DNA of 64,000 bases from Scopulibacillus daqui (GCF_016908855.1 NZ_JAFBER010000001.1:62001-126000), one strand, 5' to 3'. Shown: positions 53,473 through 62,346, counted from the stretch's first letter. Notes: generated by a model not told the origin, from the letters alone. A program made the numbers and translations.

Positions 53473-54734
53473 ACATGAACCATAATCAGACAAAGAAAGC
53501 TGCGTCATTTAAGCGTAAGCATATATTGATAATATTGGGGATTATGCTTCTTGCGGCTAACTTGCGCCCTGCACTGACATCAGTCGGACCTTTAGTCAGC
53601 AGTATACGCGGCGATTTGCATTTATCCAATAGTGCCGCAGGTTTGATTACAACACTGCCGCTGATTGCATTTGCCGTAATGTCACCGCTGGCGCCGAAGC
53701 TGGGCAAGAAATTTGGAAATGAACGGGCATTATTTGCAGCACTTATCTTCTTAATTCTTGGTTTATTAGTTCGTTCGTCGGCATCCAGCAGCTTGTTGTT
53801 TATCGGCACGGCTGTACTTGGACTTGCGATTGCTGTTTGTAATGTATTATTGCCGGGCTTGATTAAGCAGCAATTTTCTGAAAAAGTCGGACTGATGACA
53901 GGCATATATACGACAGCAATGGGATGTTTTGCGGCTCTGGCATCGGGAGTCAGCGTTCCGCTAGCGCATGGGTTAGGATTTGGCTGGAGAGGCTCGCTCG
54001 TCTGCTGGACTGTATTAGCCGCAGTGACTGCAATCATCTGGATGCCGCAGCTGCGAAATCATGATAAGCCTAATCAAAAAACAACAAATAGAGGTGAAGC
54101 CGGAGGATTATGGCGCTCACCGCTCGCTTGGCAAGTCACATTATTTATGGGGCTGCAATCATTAGGTTTTTATGTCACGGTCGCTTGGCTGCCGGTTATT
54201 CTTCATGACAGGGGTCTGAGTGTAACAACCGCGGGATGGATGCTGTCGCTGCTGCAATTTATCAGCGTGCCGGCTAACTTCCTGATGCCGATCATCGCTG
54301 ACCGCCTGCCTCATCAAAAATGGCTGGCAGCTATAACAAGTTGCTTTTATATTTTTGGGTTTGGAGGATTAATGATCAGCTCCACATCATTAGTTCTAGT
54401 ATGGGTTGTTTTAATTGGCCTTGGCCAAGGATCCGCAATCAGCTTAGCGCTATTATTATTTGGGCTGAGGACGCAAAATGCCCAACAAGCATCAGAACTT
54501 TCCGGTATGGCTCAGTCTATTGGCTATTTGCTGGCTGCCGTTGGTCCCTTTTTGTTTGGATTTCTGCGGGACTTAACGCATACTTGGGTCATGCCGCTAT
54601 CCTTCCTGGTTATTACAAGCGTCATCATGCTTATCTCCGGCATTGGCGCGGGACGAAACAAATATGTGTGGGCTGACTCCGCGGGCGATGAAGATCATAG
54701 GAATACTGTAAATTATTCTGATGCTTATAAATAA
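53469..54734 (+). CDS. MFS transporter, CynX/NimT family
   Basis: A 421-residue, 12-helix transporter. LLAANLRPALTSVGPL near the N-terminus is the hallmark of the CynX/NimT (cyanate/2-nitroimidazole type) subfamily, with B. subtilis YycB as a relative; ASELSGMAQSIGYLLAAVGPFLFG lies in the C-terminal half. The substrate is unknown. Cotranscribed with the upstream GntR regulator (4-bp overlap). A long terminator follows. Confidence 0.9.
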   Translation: MNMNHNQTKKAASFKRKHILIILGIMLLAANLRPALTSVGPLVSSIRGDLHLSNSAAGLITTLPLIAFAVMSPLAPKLGKKFGNERALFAALIFLILGLLVRSSASSSLLFIGTAVLGLAIAVCNVLLPGLIKQQFSEKVGLMTGIYTTAMGCFAALASGVSVPLAHGLGFGWRGSLVCWTVLAAVTAIIWMPQLRNHDKPNQKTTNRGEAGGLWRSPLAWQVTLFMGLQSLGFYVTVAWLPVILHDRGLSVTTAGWMLSLLQFISVPANFLMPIIADRLPHQKWLAAITSCFYIFGFGGLMISSTSLVLVWVVLIGLGQGSAISLALLLFGLRTQNAQQASELSGMAQSIGYLLAAVGPFLFGFLRDLTHTWVMPLSFLVITSVIMLISGIGAGRNKYVWADSAGDEDHRNTVNYSDAYK

Positions 54735-54739
54735 AAAAA

Positions 54740-54797
54740 AGAAGACCTGCTAAAGTATGAACTGAAAGACAGTTGATACTTAGAGGTCTTTTTTTAT
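54740..54797. terminator. bidirectional terminator
   Basis: An extended hairpin, AAAGAAGACCT...AGTATGAACTG / CAGTTGATACTTAGAGGTCTTTTTTT, with an A run and a T run. It serves the MFS operon and the convergent small minus-strand genes. Confidence 0.8.
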
Positions 54798-54815
54798 GCT
54801 GTCATACAGTACAGA

Positions 54816-54932
54816 TTAAAAAACTTCTTTGCCGTTTTGCGTCGAGAGGGGGCTTGTCTTCGTTGAATCGTTTTCTAAGCGTGTGATCTTCATCTTCAGC
54901 TGGATAGACAAAACATTAAGTCTGTGTTCCAG
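54816..54932 (-). CDS. possible 38-residue coiled-coil protein, non-ATG start
   Basis: An open frame reading EHRLNVLSIQLKMKITRLEN with a clear heptad pattern, ending 19 bp before the shared terminator. No ATG, GTG or TTG start lies in the frame after the upstream stop at about the end of the 54946 gene; CTG 54932 or ATT 54938 would be needed. It may be a remnant or a coupled small gene. Confidence 0.25.
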   Translation of the reverse strand: MEHRLNVLSIQLKMKITRLENDSTKTSPLSTQNGKEVF

Positions 54933-54945
54933 CCGAATGTCTTCT

Positions 54946-55101
54946 TTATTGCGGCCGTTTAGTCATGCGTTTTGCCTTTTCGTTCCGGTTCATATCGAGG
55001 ATTTTATTCCGAACATCATCGGGGATAGCGTGATGATCTTGCTTGATAAGATTTTCGTCTTGGTTTGAAACAGCTGAATCAGTCATTTTTCGTTTAGCCA
55101 T
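54946..55101 (-). CDS. small basic protein of unknown function
   Basis: 51 residues, hydrophilic and Lys/Arg/Asp/Asn-rich, beginning MAKRKMTDSAVSNQDENLI and ending RMTKRPQ. AGGAGG lies 9 bases before ATG 55101, a strong ribosome-binding site. No family is recognised; size and composition would suit a small spore or stress protein, but this is a guess. A longer in-frame ATG at 55152 lies before the SD. Confidence 0.6.
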   Translation of the reverse strand: MAKRKMTDSAVSNQDENLIKQDHHAIPDDVRNKILDMNRNEKAKRMTKRPQ

Positions 55102-55262
55102 AATCTGTTTCCTCCTTTTAGTCATAGGTTTTGAAAGAGATTCAAAATTCATTCCCGCAATAGTTAAAAATATGAATAACGGTGCATTATGGCAGGTGAT
55201 TGATCGAACGCTTGGTATTGTCCCTTTAAGTAAAACCGGATTAGTTCTATGTAAATGATTTA

Positions 55263-55565
55263 TTACTTAGCATGGATCCTTATCCCATTGCCCCACTTTA
55301 GTAAAAACTTCTGCAATAATATTAAGGTTTGATACTCTTTTTTTGATAAGAATATGGTGAATATAGGGAATTTTTTATTTGATTTTAACCATATGCTGGC
55401 GTAACCTTTAGCTATAAAAAAAGGCTTTCGTATTTCAAGACATTCTATATCCGCCAATGAGTAAGATGACATATCGTTTTCCTGCTGTTCTTTATTAATT
55501 ATGGTTAATTTTTTCTTCGTAATGACTAATTGATAACGATCCGCAAAGGTTATTAATTCAATCAA
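55263..55565 (-). CDS. hypothetical protein
   Basis: 100 residues from TTG 55565, soluble, with mixed beta-like hydrophobic strands (LVITKKKLTIIN, IECLEIRKPFFI, FPIFTIFLSKKEYQTL). The pattern could be a small PH-like or barrel domain, but no family is recognised. It ends before a 108-bp gap and lies 30 bp downstream of the TSUP permease gene, possibly in its transcript. The SD is weak (AAAGAAG). Confidence 0.45.
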   Translation of the reverse strand: MIELITFADRYQLVITKKKLTIINKEQQENDMSSYSLADIECLEIRKPFFIAKGYASIWLKSNKKFPIFTIFLSKKEYQTLILLQKFLLKWGNGIRIHAK

Positions 55566-55595
55566 TCATAACATCTTCTTTCGGAACTTTTTTGT

Positions 55596-56366
55596 TTAGA
55601 TATGACTCATATAATCAAAAATGTTTTTTCCAATAAGAAAAATTGTTACTGCGATAAACAAAACTCTGACATATGATACGCCTTTTTTGATTGCAAAGTT
55701 TGACCCGACTAAAGCGCCTAAGATCATGGCGATGCCCATCGGGATACCGTAAGAAAAATGAATAACGCCTAAATGCAAAAACATGATAAGCGCTGCAATA
55801 TTGCTGGCAAAGTTAAGAACTTTTGCGTTGCCCGCTGATTGGACAAAATCAAAGCCAATCATCAAAAAAGAAAATAGCAAAAAGGACCCAGTGCCGGCTC
55901 CGAAAAATCCGTCATAAAAGCCAATACTAAAGATCGCGAACGAAAAAAGGATGCTTCTTCTCCAACTCATTCCTTTGTATCGCGAAACCTTTCCCCAATC
56001 TTTCTTTAATAGGGTATAGCCGGCAACAGCAATTAATAAAAATAAAACCAATGGTTTCAATATCTCTGAGGATATATGCTTAACAACATATGCGCCAAGG
56101 AAAGAAGCAGCAGCTGTTAATGGGAAAAGCTTAGATACGAGTGAAAAATTGACTTTTCCAGATCGCATAAAGGAAATTGTGCTTGTCAGAGACCCCATTG
56201 AACTGGCTAATTTATTAGTGGCAATAGCAGTCGAAGGCGGCAGTCCCGCAAACATTAAAGCGGGTATTGAAATTAATCCTCCTCCGCCTACCACTGAATC
56301 AACGAAAGCAGATAAAAAACCAGAAAGCACTAAGAAACCTAAGGTATACGTGTTAATATCTTCCAT
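55596..56366 (-). CDS. TSUP/TauE-SafE family membrane transporter
   Basis: 256 residues with about eight helices. The repeat motif GGGGLISIPALMFAGLPPSTAIATNKLASSMGS in the N-terminal half and FYDGFFGAGTGSFLLFSFLMIGFDFVQSAGNAKVLNF in the C-terminal half are the TSUP signatures. Members export sulfite, sulfoacetate or related sulfur compounds. AGGAAGATAT-like SD precedes the ATG. Divergent from a TrmB-type regulator. Confidence 0.9.
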   Translation of the reverse strand: MEDINTYTLGFLVLSGFLSAFVDSVVGGGGLISIPALMFAGLPPSTAIATNKLASSMGSLTSTISFMRSGKVNFSLVSKLFPLTAAASFLGAYVVKHISSEILKPLVLFLLIAVAGYTLLKKDWGKVSRYKGMSWRRSILFSFAIFSIGFYDGFFGAGTGSFLLFSFLMIGFDFVQSAGNAKVLNFASNIAALIMFLHLGVIHFSYGIPMGIAMILGALVGSNFAIKKGVSYVRVLFIAVTIFLIGKNIFDYMSHI

Positions 56367-56448
56367 ATATCTTCCTCCAGTATAAAATCAGCTGCTGGAC
56401 CGCAATATTTGGAGGTTTCAACAGCAAGATAATGAACATTCTATTAAG

Positions 56449-56472
56449 TAGTGTTCACTTCAGTGGTGACTA
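56449..56472. promoter_or_regulatory. imperfect palindrome in the TSUP-TrmB divergent region
   Basis: TAGT-GTTCACTTCAGTGGTG-ACTA: outer TAGT/ACTA and inner CACT/AGTG pair, 8 of 12 positions. It lies between the two divergent genes and is a candidate operator for the adjacent regulator. Otherwise the 275-bp gap is AT-rich with no gene. Confidence 0.35.
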
Positions 56473-56641
56473 TGCATCAATATTATCAAACTAATTTGAA
56501 TTTGTGAATAAAGAATATAGGATGAAATGAGACATTATACGACATTTATTAGACAAGTCCTTTAGAGACGTTTAAAATATATAAAAATCATGATTTACAG
56601 GCTTTAAGGTATGATTTTTTTTGTAAAGGAAGGGAATTTAT

Positions 56642-57424
56642 GTGAATGATATTTCAGAAGCACTTCAGTTATTAGGTTTCAACCAATATCAGTCAAAAAC
56701 ATATTTAGCTTTAGTTTATTTAGGAACATCCAGCGCTTACCAAGTCAGCAAACAATCCGGTGTTCCCAGATCCCGAATTTACGAAGTGCTGGAAGGGCTA
56801 GAACAAAAAGGTGTTGTCATAAAGGAGGAAGTCAACGGTACGGTACAATATTCTCCTTTGCCGGTTGATGTTTTCTTAGAATCCATTAAACAGCAATGGG
56901 AAGAAACCTATTCATCTGTAAAAAAAGAATTAAAACGTTTTGAGAAACAAGATCTAAAAGCTGATCCTCGTGTGACAACGATTAAAGGCGGCGAAAATAT
57001 TCTTTCATTTTGCCGTACTTTGCTTCGCCGGGCTAAACATAGAATAATAGTGTCTATCTGGGATGCCATGTACGAACATCTTGCAGATGATTTGCGAATG
57101 AAACAAGAAAACTGCAGCCTTAAAGGCATTGTCTTTCAAGTTGAGAATCCATTGCCAGATCTGGTGGTTCATCGTCAAACTGATTACATAGACAATATTG
57201 GCGAAAACAAATGGTTTATTATTTCGATTGACGGGAGGGAAATGATTTACGGTCATCCAGTAGAACGGAACGGGAATGCTTTTTATACAGATGATGTTGT
57301 TCATGTCTCATTATTAGAAAATTATATTTGGCATGATGTGCTTGTGAACCGATTAGTTGAGCAGAGCAGGGAAAACTTGCAAAACTGGATTTCCAGTGAA
57401 AGAAAGAAGTTTTTTAAGTTATAG
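56642..57424 (+). CDS. TrmB-family transcriptional regulator
   Basis: 260 residues. The N-terminal winged helix (ALQLLGFNQYQSKTYLALVYLGTSSAYQVSKQSGVPRSRIYEVLEGLEQKG) is the TrmB HTH. A coiled-coil linker follows (about 75-105), then a phospholipase-D-like effector domain (RRAKHRIIVSIWD). Many such regulators bind sugars; the ligand here is unknown. GTG 56642 has AAGGAAGGG about 7 bases upstream. It is divergent from the TSUP exporter gene. Confidence 0.88.
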   Translation: MNDISEALQLLGFNQYQSKTYLALVYLGTSSAYQVSKQSGVPRSRIYEVLEGLEQKGVVIKEEVNGTVQYSPLPVDVFLESIKQQWEETYSSVKKELKRFEKQDLKADPRVTTIKGGENILSFCRTLLRRAKHRIIVSIWDAMYEHLADDLRMKQENCSLKGIVFQVENPLPDLVVHRQTDYIDNIGENKWFIISIDGREMIYGHPVERNGNAFYTDDVVHVSLLENYIWHDVLVNRLVEQSRENLQNWISSERKKFFKL

Positions 57425-57481
57425 CCAAAGTTAAAGTAATGAAATGTGAGAATTCCTGCTTTGAAGTATTTTAGTATATTT

Positions 57482-57510
57482 TTGCTTGATGACCGCCATT
57501 ATAGTAAAAT
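57482..57510 (+). promoter_or_regulatory. promoter of ppiB
   Basis: TTGCTT and TAAAAT with a 17-base spacer, about 38 bp before the ppiB start. Confidence 0.5.
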
Positions 57511-57547
57511 AAAAGAATCTGATGAATATATTTAGGAGGAGTTTCAT

Positions 57548-57982
57548 ATGAAAAAAGGCTCCATTACAATGGAAAATGGCGATAAAATTCTTATTGAATT
57601 TTATCCTGAAGAAGCGCCGAATACAGTTGCTAATTTTGAAAAGTTAGCAAATGAAGGCTTTTATAATGGATTAACTTTCCATCGCGTTATACCTGGCTTC
57701 GTATCCCAAGGCGGATGCCCAAGAGGCAACGGAACCGGGGATGCCGGCTATACGATTAAGTGCGAGACAGAAGGCAATCCGCATAAGCATCAGCAAGGCG
57801 CTTTATCAATGGCGCATGCAGGAAAAGATACGGGCAGCTGCCAATTCTTTATTGTTCATGAACCGCAGCCGCATCTTGACGGTGTACATACGGTATTTGG
57901 ACAAGTAACAGAAGGTATGGACACAGTCCTGAAAATGAAAAACGGCGATGTGATGTCCGAAGTAAAAGTTTGGGATGAATAA
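57548..57982 (+). CDS. ppiB: peptidyl-prolyl cis-trans isomerase PpiB (cyclophilin)
   Basis: A 144-residue cytosolic cyclophilin, length equal to B. subtilis PpiB. Active-site segments are present: [21 protein letters not shown] (Arg and Phe), [18 protein letters not shown] (Gln-Phe-Phe) and [12 protein letters not shown]. It speeds folding at proline bonds. TTAGGAGGAG precedes the ATG. Monocistronic. Confidence 0.96.
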   Translation: MKKGSITMENGDKILIEFYPEEAPNTVANFEKLANEGFYNGLTFHRVIPGFVSQGGCPRGNGTGDAGYTIKCETEGNPHKHQQGALSMAHAGKDTGSCQFFIVHEPQPHLDGVHTVFGQVTEGMDTVLKMKNGDVMSEVKVWDE

Positions 57983-58002
57983 AACGAATAACCATCACTG
58001 GC

Positions 58003-58031
58003 AACGCTTCTGCGAAAAATGCAGGAGCGTT
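58003..58031 (+). terminator. hairpin after ppiB
   Basis: AACGCTTCTGC and GCAGGAGCGTT pair with one mismatch around a 7-base loop. The tail is only weakly T-rich, so it is a probable, not certain, terminator. The next 200 bp show no gene. Confidence 0.5.
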
Positions 58032-58233
58032 TAGTGTTTAAACGTCATCAATAAAACTTCGATTGAAAAGTCTAAAAGGGGGCCTGCATAAGGCTGGGGC
58101 TCTAGAGCGCAAGCCTCGCTGACTCACTCTGTTTGCAGTCTTCCTTTGCGCACTTAAACGATTGTCATGCTCTTGCGGCAGCGCCTAATATCATGATGCT
58201 GCCAAAAATTTAGACTTTAGCTAGTTCTCCTCT

Positions 58234-58392
58234 TTACAACAATCTTATCCATCCCATGATTGCAATGGTAAAAATAATCACCCACAAAGCTAAAATTCTG
58301 AAGGATCTCGGAATAGCCATCCACATTTCTAGTATTCTTTTTGAGATTTTATCCAAGTTTTCCTCCTTATTGTTATGATATTTATTAGTCAT
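58234..58392 (-). CDS. small membrane protein of unknown function
   Basis: 52 residues: a charged head (MTNKYHNNKEENLDKISKRI), an amphipathic stretch (LEMWMAIPRSFRI) and one membrane helix (LALWVIIFTIAIMGWI). AAGGGTG lies about 5 bases before ATG 58392. No family is recognised. It stands alone. Confidence 0.5.
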   Translation of the reverse strand: MTNKYHNNKEENLDKISKRILEMWMAIPRSFRILALWVIIFTIAIMGWIRLL

Positions 58393-58596
58393 TTTTTCAC
58401 CCTTAGTGATTAGTATTTTCATTTCCTATGAAAGGCTTTGCTTTTTCCAAAGCTTTTAATCTTCATAGTTAATAGCATGAGATGCCATTTTCATACAAAA
58501 TCTCATTGATCCCATTAACAGTTTCAATTATAAAAAGTATTGGCGCGGCAGTCATTTTGTTAATATATGTTTGGTCATTAACTTTTAGGGCGATAT

Positions 58597-58776
58597 TTGT
58601 TTGCCTTTAACCATACCTATGATAGTATTTATGCTGCGGCAGATACTCTTTTAGCTTACGGGAAGCCGACTCCTGTTTGCCGGCACGACGCCAAGCTTTT
58701 CTATTATCGCGCCGAGTGTTTTCATGGCTCGTTTTTACGAAGCGGGATAAAGATTTATAAAGTGGGCAAGTTTTAA
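58597..58776 (+). CDS. ambiguous small ORF (59 residues)
   Basis: TTG 58597 with AGGG 6 bases upstream opens a frame starting FAFNHTYDSIYAAADTLLAY and ending YKVGKF, followed immediately by a hairpin AAAAGCC/GGCTTTT with a short T run. The opposite strand is also open (58607-58810, 67 residues, Lys/Arg-rich, no SD). Only one, or neither, can be real; the plus frame has the better signals. The flanking 58393-58596 stretch shows no gene. Confidence 0.3.
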   Translation: MFAFNHTYDSIYAAADTLLAYGKPTPVCRHDAKLFYYRAECFHGSFLRSGIKIYKVGKF

Positions 58777-58934
58777 AAGCCTTTTGATGAGGGCTTTTGT
58801 ATCCAATCAATTATTATAATATTTATTTAATTTGTATAATTATGAATATATAACCGGTAAAAATATTCTAGCAAAAAAGCAGGAAAACACCACGTAAAGC
58901 AAGAAATGATGAAGATGAATGGGGTGAGATAAAG

Positions 58935-59774
58935 ATGAATACAATTGTCAGTATGGAATGGGTAAGAGAACATTTAAATGATGAAAATGTTGTTATTGTC
59001 GATTGTCGTTTCCATTTGCAGGATCCAAACAAAGGTTATCACGAGTATAAGGCGTCGCATATTAAGGGCGCAGTCTATTTTGACCTTGAAAGGGATTTAT
59101 CCGGTCCTGTCAGAAAGCACGGCGGGCGTCATCCGCTCCCAGATACTACACAATTAGCGTTTAAATTAGGCGATGTTGGTATTGACCATAATAAAACAGT
59201 GGTTGCTTATGATGACGAAAACAGTTCCATCTCGGCGGCCCGTTTTTGGTGGCTGCTAAAATATATGGGGCATGACAAGGTATATGTTATGGATGAGGGA
59301 TTTTCGTCTTGGGTTGAAAAGGGTTATCCGACAGATGATAAAAAATCTATCAAAACGCCAACGCAATTTATACCGCATGTTCGCGAGGAAATGGTCATCA
59401 AGCAAAGCGAAGTTCGAGAGCAAATAAAAAATCCGGATGATGGCTGGGTTTTGATTGATGCTCGTGGAGAAGAACGTTATTCAGGCAAGGTAGAGCCGAT
59501 GGATAAAAAAGCCGGTCATATTCCCGGGGCGGAAAATTGGTTTTGGAAAGATAATATCGCTCAAGGCGGCAAATGGAAATCTGCTGAGGAACTGAAAGAA
59601 AGATTTGCACCCCTTAAGGATAAAAAGTCAATCACGGTTTACTGCGGATCAGGGGTAACAGCTTGCACAAATATATTAGCCCTCTATGAAGCGGGCCTAA
59701 CAAATGTTAAGCTGTATCCGGGCAGTTGGAGCGACTGGATCTCATACAGTGAAAATCCTGTTGAAGCAAAATAA
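58935..59774 (+). CDS. thiosulfate/3-mercaptopyruvate sulfurtransferase (two rhodanese domains)
   Basis: 279 residues. The N-terminal rhodanese domain (about 1-130) is non-catalytic, with Asp where the Cys would be (VVAYDDENSSISAARFWW). The C-terminal domain (about 155-275) has the active-site loop YCGSGVTACTN with the catalytic Cys. It transfers sulfur from thiosulfate or 3-mercaptopyruvate to thiols or cyanide; the CGSGVTA loop resembles the mercaptopyruvate/SseA group. GGGGTGAGAT precedes ATG 58935. A long palindromic terminator follows. Confidence 0.92.
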   Translation: MNTIVSMEWVREHLNDENVVIVDCRFHLQDPNKGYHEYKASHIKGAVYFDLERDLSGPVRKHGGRHPLPDTTQLAFKLGDVGIDHNKTVVAYDDENSSISAARFWWLLKYMGHDKVYVMDEGFSSWVEKGYPTDDKKSIKTPTQFIPHVREEMVIKQSEVREQIKNPDDGWVLIDARGEERYSGKVEPMDKKAGHIPGAENWFWKDNIAQGGKWKSAEELKERFAPLKDKKSITVYCGSGVTACTNILALYEAGLTNVKLYPGSWSDWISYSENPVEAK

Positions 59775-59837
59775 ACTGTAAGCGTTTAATTATCGAAGGT
59801 TACTAGCCGTTTAAAAAAAGGTGAATATGATAAAAAA

Positions 59838-59871
59838 GAAAAGATGAGCACGGCATCGTGCTCATCTTTTC
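59838..59871. terminator. bidirectional terminator
   Basis: A 15-bp perfect stem, GAAAAGATGAGCACG/CGTGCTCATCTTTTC, with a 4-base loop. It serves the sulfurtransferase gene and the convergent cstA-ybdD unit. Confidence 0.8.
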
Positions 59872-59904
59872 GGTGAAAGTGCACCCTGCACTTTAAGGCG
59901 GTTA

Positions 59905-60108
59905 TCAACATCGTGTCGCCGAGGCGCCGTATTTGTCATTTAAATGGTTCTTGAAAAACTCTTTTTTGGACGGCGGTGTCACATCCGGATGATGTGTTTT
60001 TAAATGTTCCACATACGCTTCGTAATCCGGCAAATGAGAAACGCCTTTACCAATTTGACGTAAAATACATGCGCCTTTTTTTATGCTGTTAAATAAATCC
60101 CCCATCAT
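59905..60108 (-). CDS. YbdD/YjiX family protein (DUF466)
   Basis: 67 residues beginning MMGDLFNSIKKGACILRQIGKGVSHLPDYEAYVEHLKTHHP, with FFKNHLNDKYG near the end; this is the small YbdD/YjiX family that nearly always follows cstA/btsT genes. It is presumed to aid the transporter. GAGGTG lies 4 bases (first ATG) or 7 bases (second ATG) upstream, inside the end of cstA. Confidence 0.88.
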   Translation of the reverse strand: MMGDLFNSIKKGACILRQIGKGVSHLPDYEAYVEHLKTHHPDVTPPSKKEFFKNHLNDKYGASATRC

Positions 60109-60109
60109 G

Positions 60110-62209
60110 CTACACCTCATTAAGCTGGGTTTGAACAAAAGGCTCTTCGGCTGTTTTGATTTGTTTTTTGCTAACAAGGACTTTATGCCAAATCCGTATG
60201 GCATCTATTAAGACACCAATAATCAATAGCATAAATAAGGCTGTCAGCACAGAATTTAACTGGTTGTTAAAAATCACCTGCTTGGCTGCGGCTTCCGACG
60301 GAATATTAGCCGGCAAGCGGCCGCTTTCAAGCGCTTGTTTGGTCACGCTTGCTTGTTTTAGAAAGCCGACGCTCGGCACTTTAGAGAAAAGCTTTTGCCA
60401 TCCTGCGGCAAATGTGACAGCTATTAACCAAATCATCGGGATAACCGTTACCCAGCAGAATTTTGTTTTGCCCATTTTTATAATGACCGTCGTCGCGACA
60501 ATTAAGGCAATCACCGAAAGCATTTGGTTCGTAATCCCGAATAAAGGCCATAAGGTATTAATTCCTCCAAGCGGATCTGTTACGCCTGCAATAAGGAAGT
60601 AGCCCCAACAAGCCACAACAATTGCGCTGGCTACTAACCCTGCCGGAAGCCAGTCTGTACGGCCCATAGGTTTCCATACATGTCCAAGCAGATCTTGAAG
60701 CATAAACCGGCCGACCCTTGTTCCTGCGTCAATAGTCGTTAAAATAAAGACCGCTTCGAACAATATAGCAAAATGATACCAAAACGCCATTAATCCATGA
60801 CCGCCAATAATTTTTGAGAAGATTTGAGACATGCCGACAGCGAGTGAAGGCGCGCCTCCCGTACGAGATAAAATTGACTGTTCATCGACATGGTGAGCTA
60901 TTTGATTAATATCGGCTGCTGATATGGTAAAACCCCATGATGAAATCGTTTGAGCAGCATGATGAATATCGGCGCCAATAGCTGCAGCCGGCGAGTTAAT
61001 GGCAAAGTAGATGCCTGGCGACAGCAATGCGGCGGCAACCATAGCCATAATCGCTACAAAAGATTCAGTGAGCATGCTGGCGTAACCGATCAGCGGCGCA
61101 TGTGTTTCTCTGGCGATCATCTTCGGTGATGTTCCTGAAGAAATCAAAGCATGAAAACCGGAAACGGCACCGCATGCAATGGTAATAAATAAGAACGGAA
61201 AGAGATTTCCCGAGAATACCGGACCGGTTCCATCAACGAATTTTGTAAGGGCCGGCATTTGAATTTCCGGCAATACTATAATAATGCCAATGGCTAACAG
61301 GCCGATGACGCCAACTTTTAGAAACGTACTCAAATAATCTCGCGGTGCAAGCAAAAGCCATACCGGCAAAACTGAAGCGAGAAAGCCGTAAATAATCATC
61401 ATAACGGCAATTGTTTTGCCGCTGAGAGTAAAAAGCGGCGCTAATAATGCTGAATCTGCGACCCATTGCCCACCGAAAAGGGCTGACATTAACAAGATAA
61501 ATCCGATAATAGATGCTTCGCCGACATGACCAGGGCGTATAAATCGCATATAAATCCCCATAAGAAGAGCAATAGGGATTGTCATGGCAATGGTGAATGT
61601 TCCCCAGGGGCTTCCGGTTAAGGCGTTTACAACAACCATGGCTAATACAGCGATTAAAATAACCATTATTGCAAAGATTCCGACGAGTGACAGAAAACCT
61701 CCGAACGGCCCGATTTCTTCCTTAGCGATTTCGCCAAGCGATTTTCCTTTGCGACGCATAGAAATAATAAGAATAACGAAATCTTGAACCGCACCGCCAA
61801 GTACGGCGCCCGCGATGATCCAGATCGTCCCCGGAAGATAGCCCATTTGCGCTGCAAGCGTTGGTCCGACAAGCGGCCCTGCGCCGGCAATCGCTGCAAA
61901 ATGATGCCCGTATAAGACCCATTTATTTGTAGGAACAAAGTCTTTGCCGTCTTTGTAACGTTCAGCAGGCGTTGCATTATTCTTGTTTAAACCAAAAACT
62001 TTCTTGGAAATAAATCTAGAATAAAAACGGTAGGCAAATGCATACGTACAAAGAGATGCGACGACAAACCATACTGCATTAATCTGTTCGTGCCGGGCCA
62101 AAGCGATAACAGATAAGCTCATTCCGCCGGCTAAAGCCACGATAGTCCAAATCAGTGCTTTTAACCCGGCAAATCCCTTTTTTAACGGGACTTTTGGCTG
62201 AGTCTCCAT
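60110..62209 (-). CDS. cstA: carbon starvation protein CstA/BtsT family transporter
   Basis: A 699-residue protein with about 18 membrane helices. Signatures are YGHHFAAIAGAGPLVGPTLAAQMGYLPGTIWIIAGAVLGGAVQDF and SGTSPKMIARETHAPLIGYASMLTES. E. coli members (CstA, BtsT) take up pyruvate and perhaps peptides when carbon is scarce. It forms a unit with the YbdD-like gene one base downstream. A promoter lies at 62266-62295. Confidence 0.95.
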   Translation of the reverse strand: METQPKVPLKKGFAGLKALIWTIVALAGGMSLSVIALARHEQINAVWFVVASLCTYAFAYRFYSRFISKKVFGLNKNNATPAERYKDGKDFVPTNKWVLYGHHFAAIAGAGPLVGPTLAAQMGYLPGTIWIIAGAVLGGAVQDFVILIISMRRKGKSLGEIAKEEIGPFGGFLSLVGIFAIMVILIAVLAMVVVNALTGSPWGTFTIAMTIPIALLMGIYMRFIRPGHVGEASIIGFILLMSALFGGQWVADSALLAPLFTLSGKTIAVMMIIYGFLASVLPVWLLLAPRDYLSTFLKVGVIGLLAIGIIIVLPEIQMPALTKFVDGTGPVFSGNLFPFLFITIACGAVSGFHALISSGTSPKMIARETHAPLIGYASMLTESFVAIMAMVAAALLSPGIYFAINSPAAAIGADIHHAAQTISSWGFTISAADINQIAHHVDEQSILSRTGGAPSLAVGMSQIFSKIIGGHGLMAFWYHFAILFEAVFILTTIDAGTRVGRFMLQDLLGHVWKPMGRTDWLPAGLVASAIVVACWGYFLIAGVTDPLGGINTLWPLFGITNQMLSVIALIVATTVIIKMGKTKFCWVTVIPMIWLIAVTFAAGWQKLFSKVPSVGFLKQASVTKQALESGRLPANIPSEAAAKQVIFNNQLNSVLTALFMLLIIGVLIDAIRIWHKVLVSKKQIKTAEEPFVQTQLNEV

Positions 62210-62265
62210 ATAAAACCGATCCCCCTTTTCTCCACCAATTGAAATTAGTTCATAAGTTCTACAAA

Positions 62266-62295
62266 ATTATACTATATGACTGTTCCAATTATCAA
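62266..62295 (-). promoter_or_regulatory. cstA promoter
   Basis: On the minus strand, TTGATA and a perfect TATAAT with an 18-base spacer, about 60 bp upstream of cstA. Confidence 0.6.
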
Positions 62296-62319
62296 TAAAT
62301 ATTAAATTTTTGCATTTAT

Positions 62320-62346
62320 CATTCGCTTTCCTTGCGAGTGCGAATG
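62320..62346. repeat. inverted repeat upstream of the cstA promoter
   Basis: CATTCGC and GCGAATG are perfect complements separated by 13 bases, about 25 bp upstream of the cstA -35. It is a candidate operator; the regulator is unknown. Confidence 0.4.

Noticed and set aside
54829-55068. 79-residue plus-strand open frame
   Set aside because: It is antisense to the small basic protein with a strong SD and lacks its own SD.
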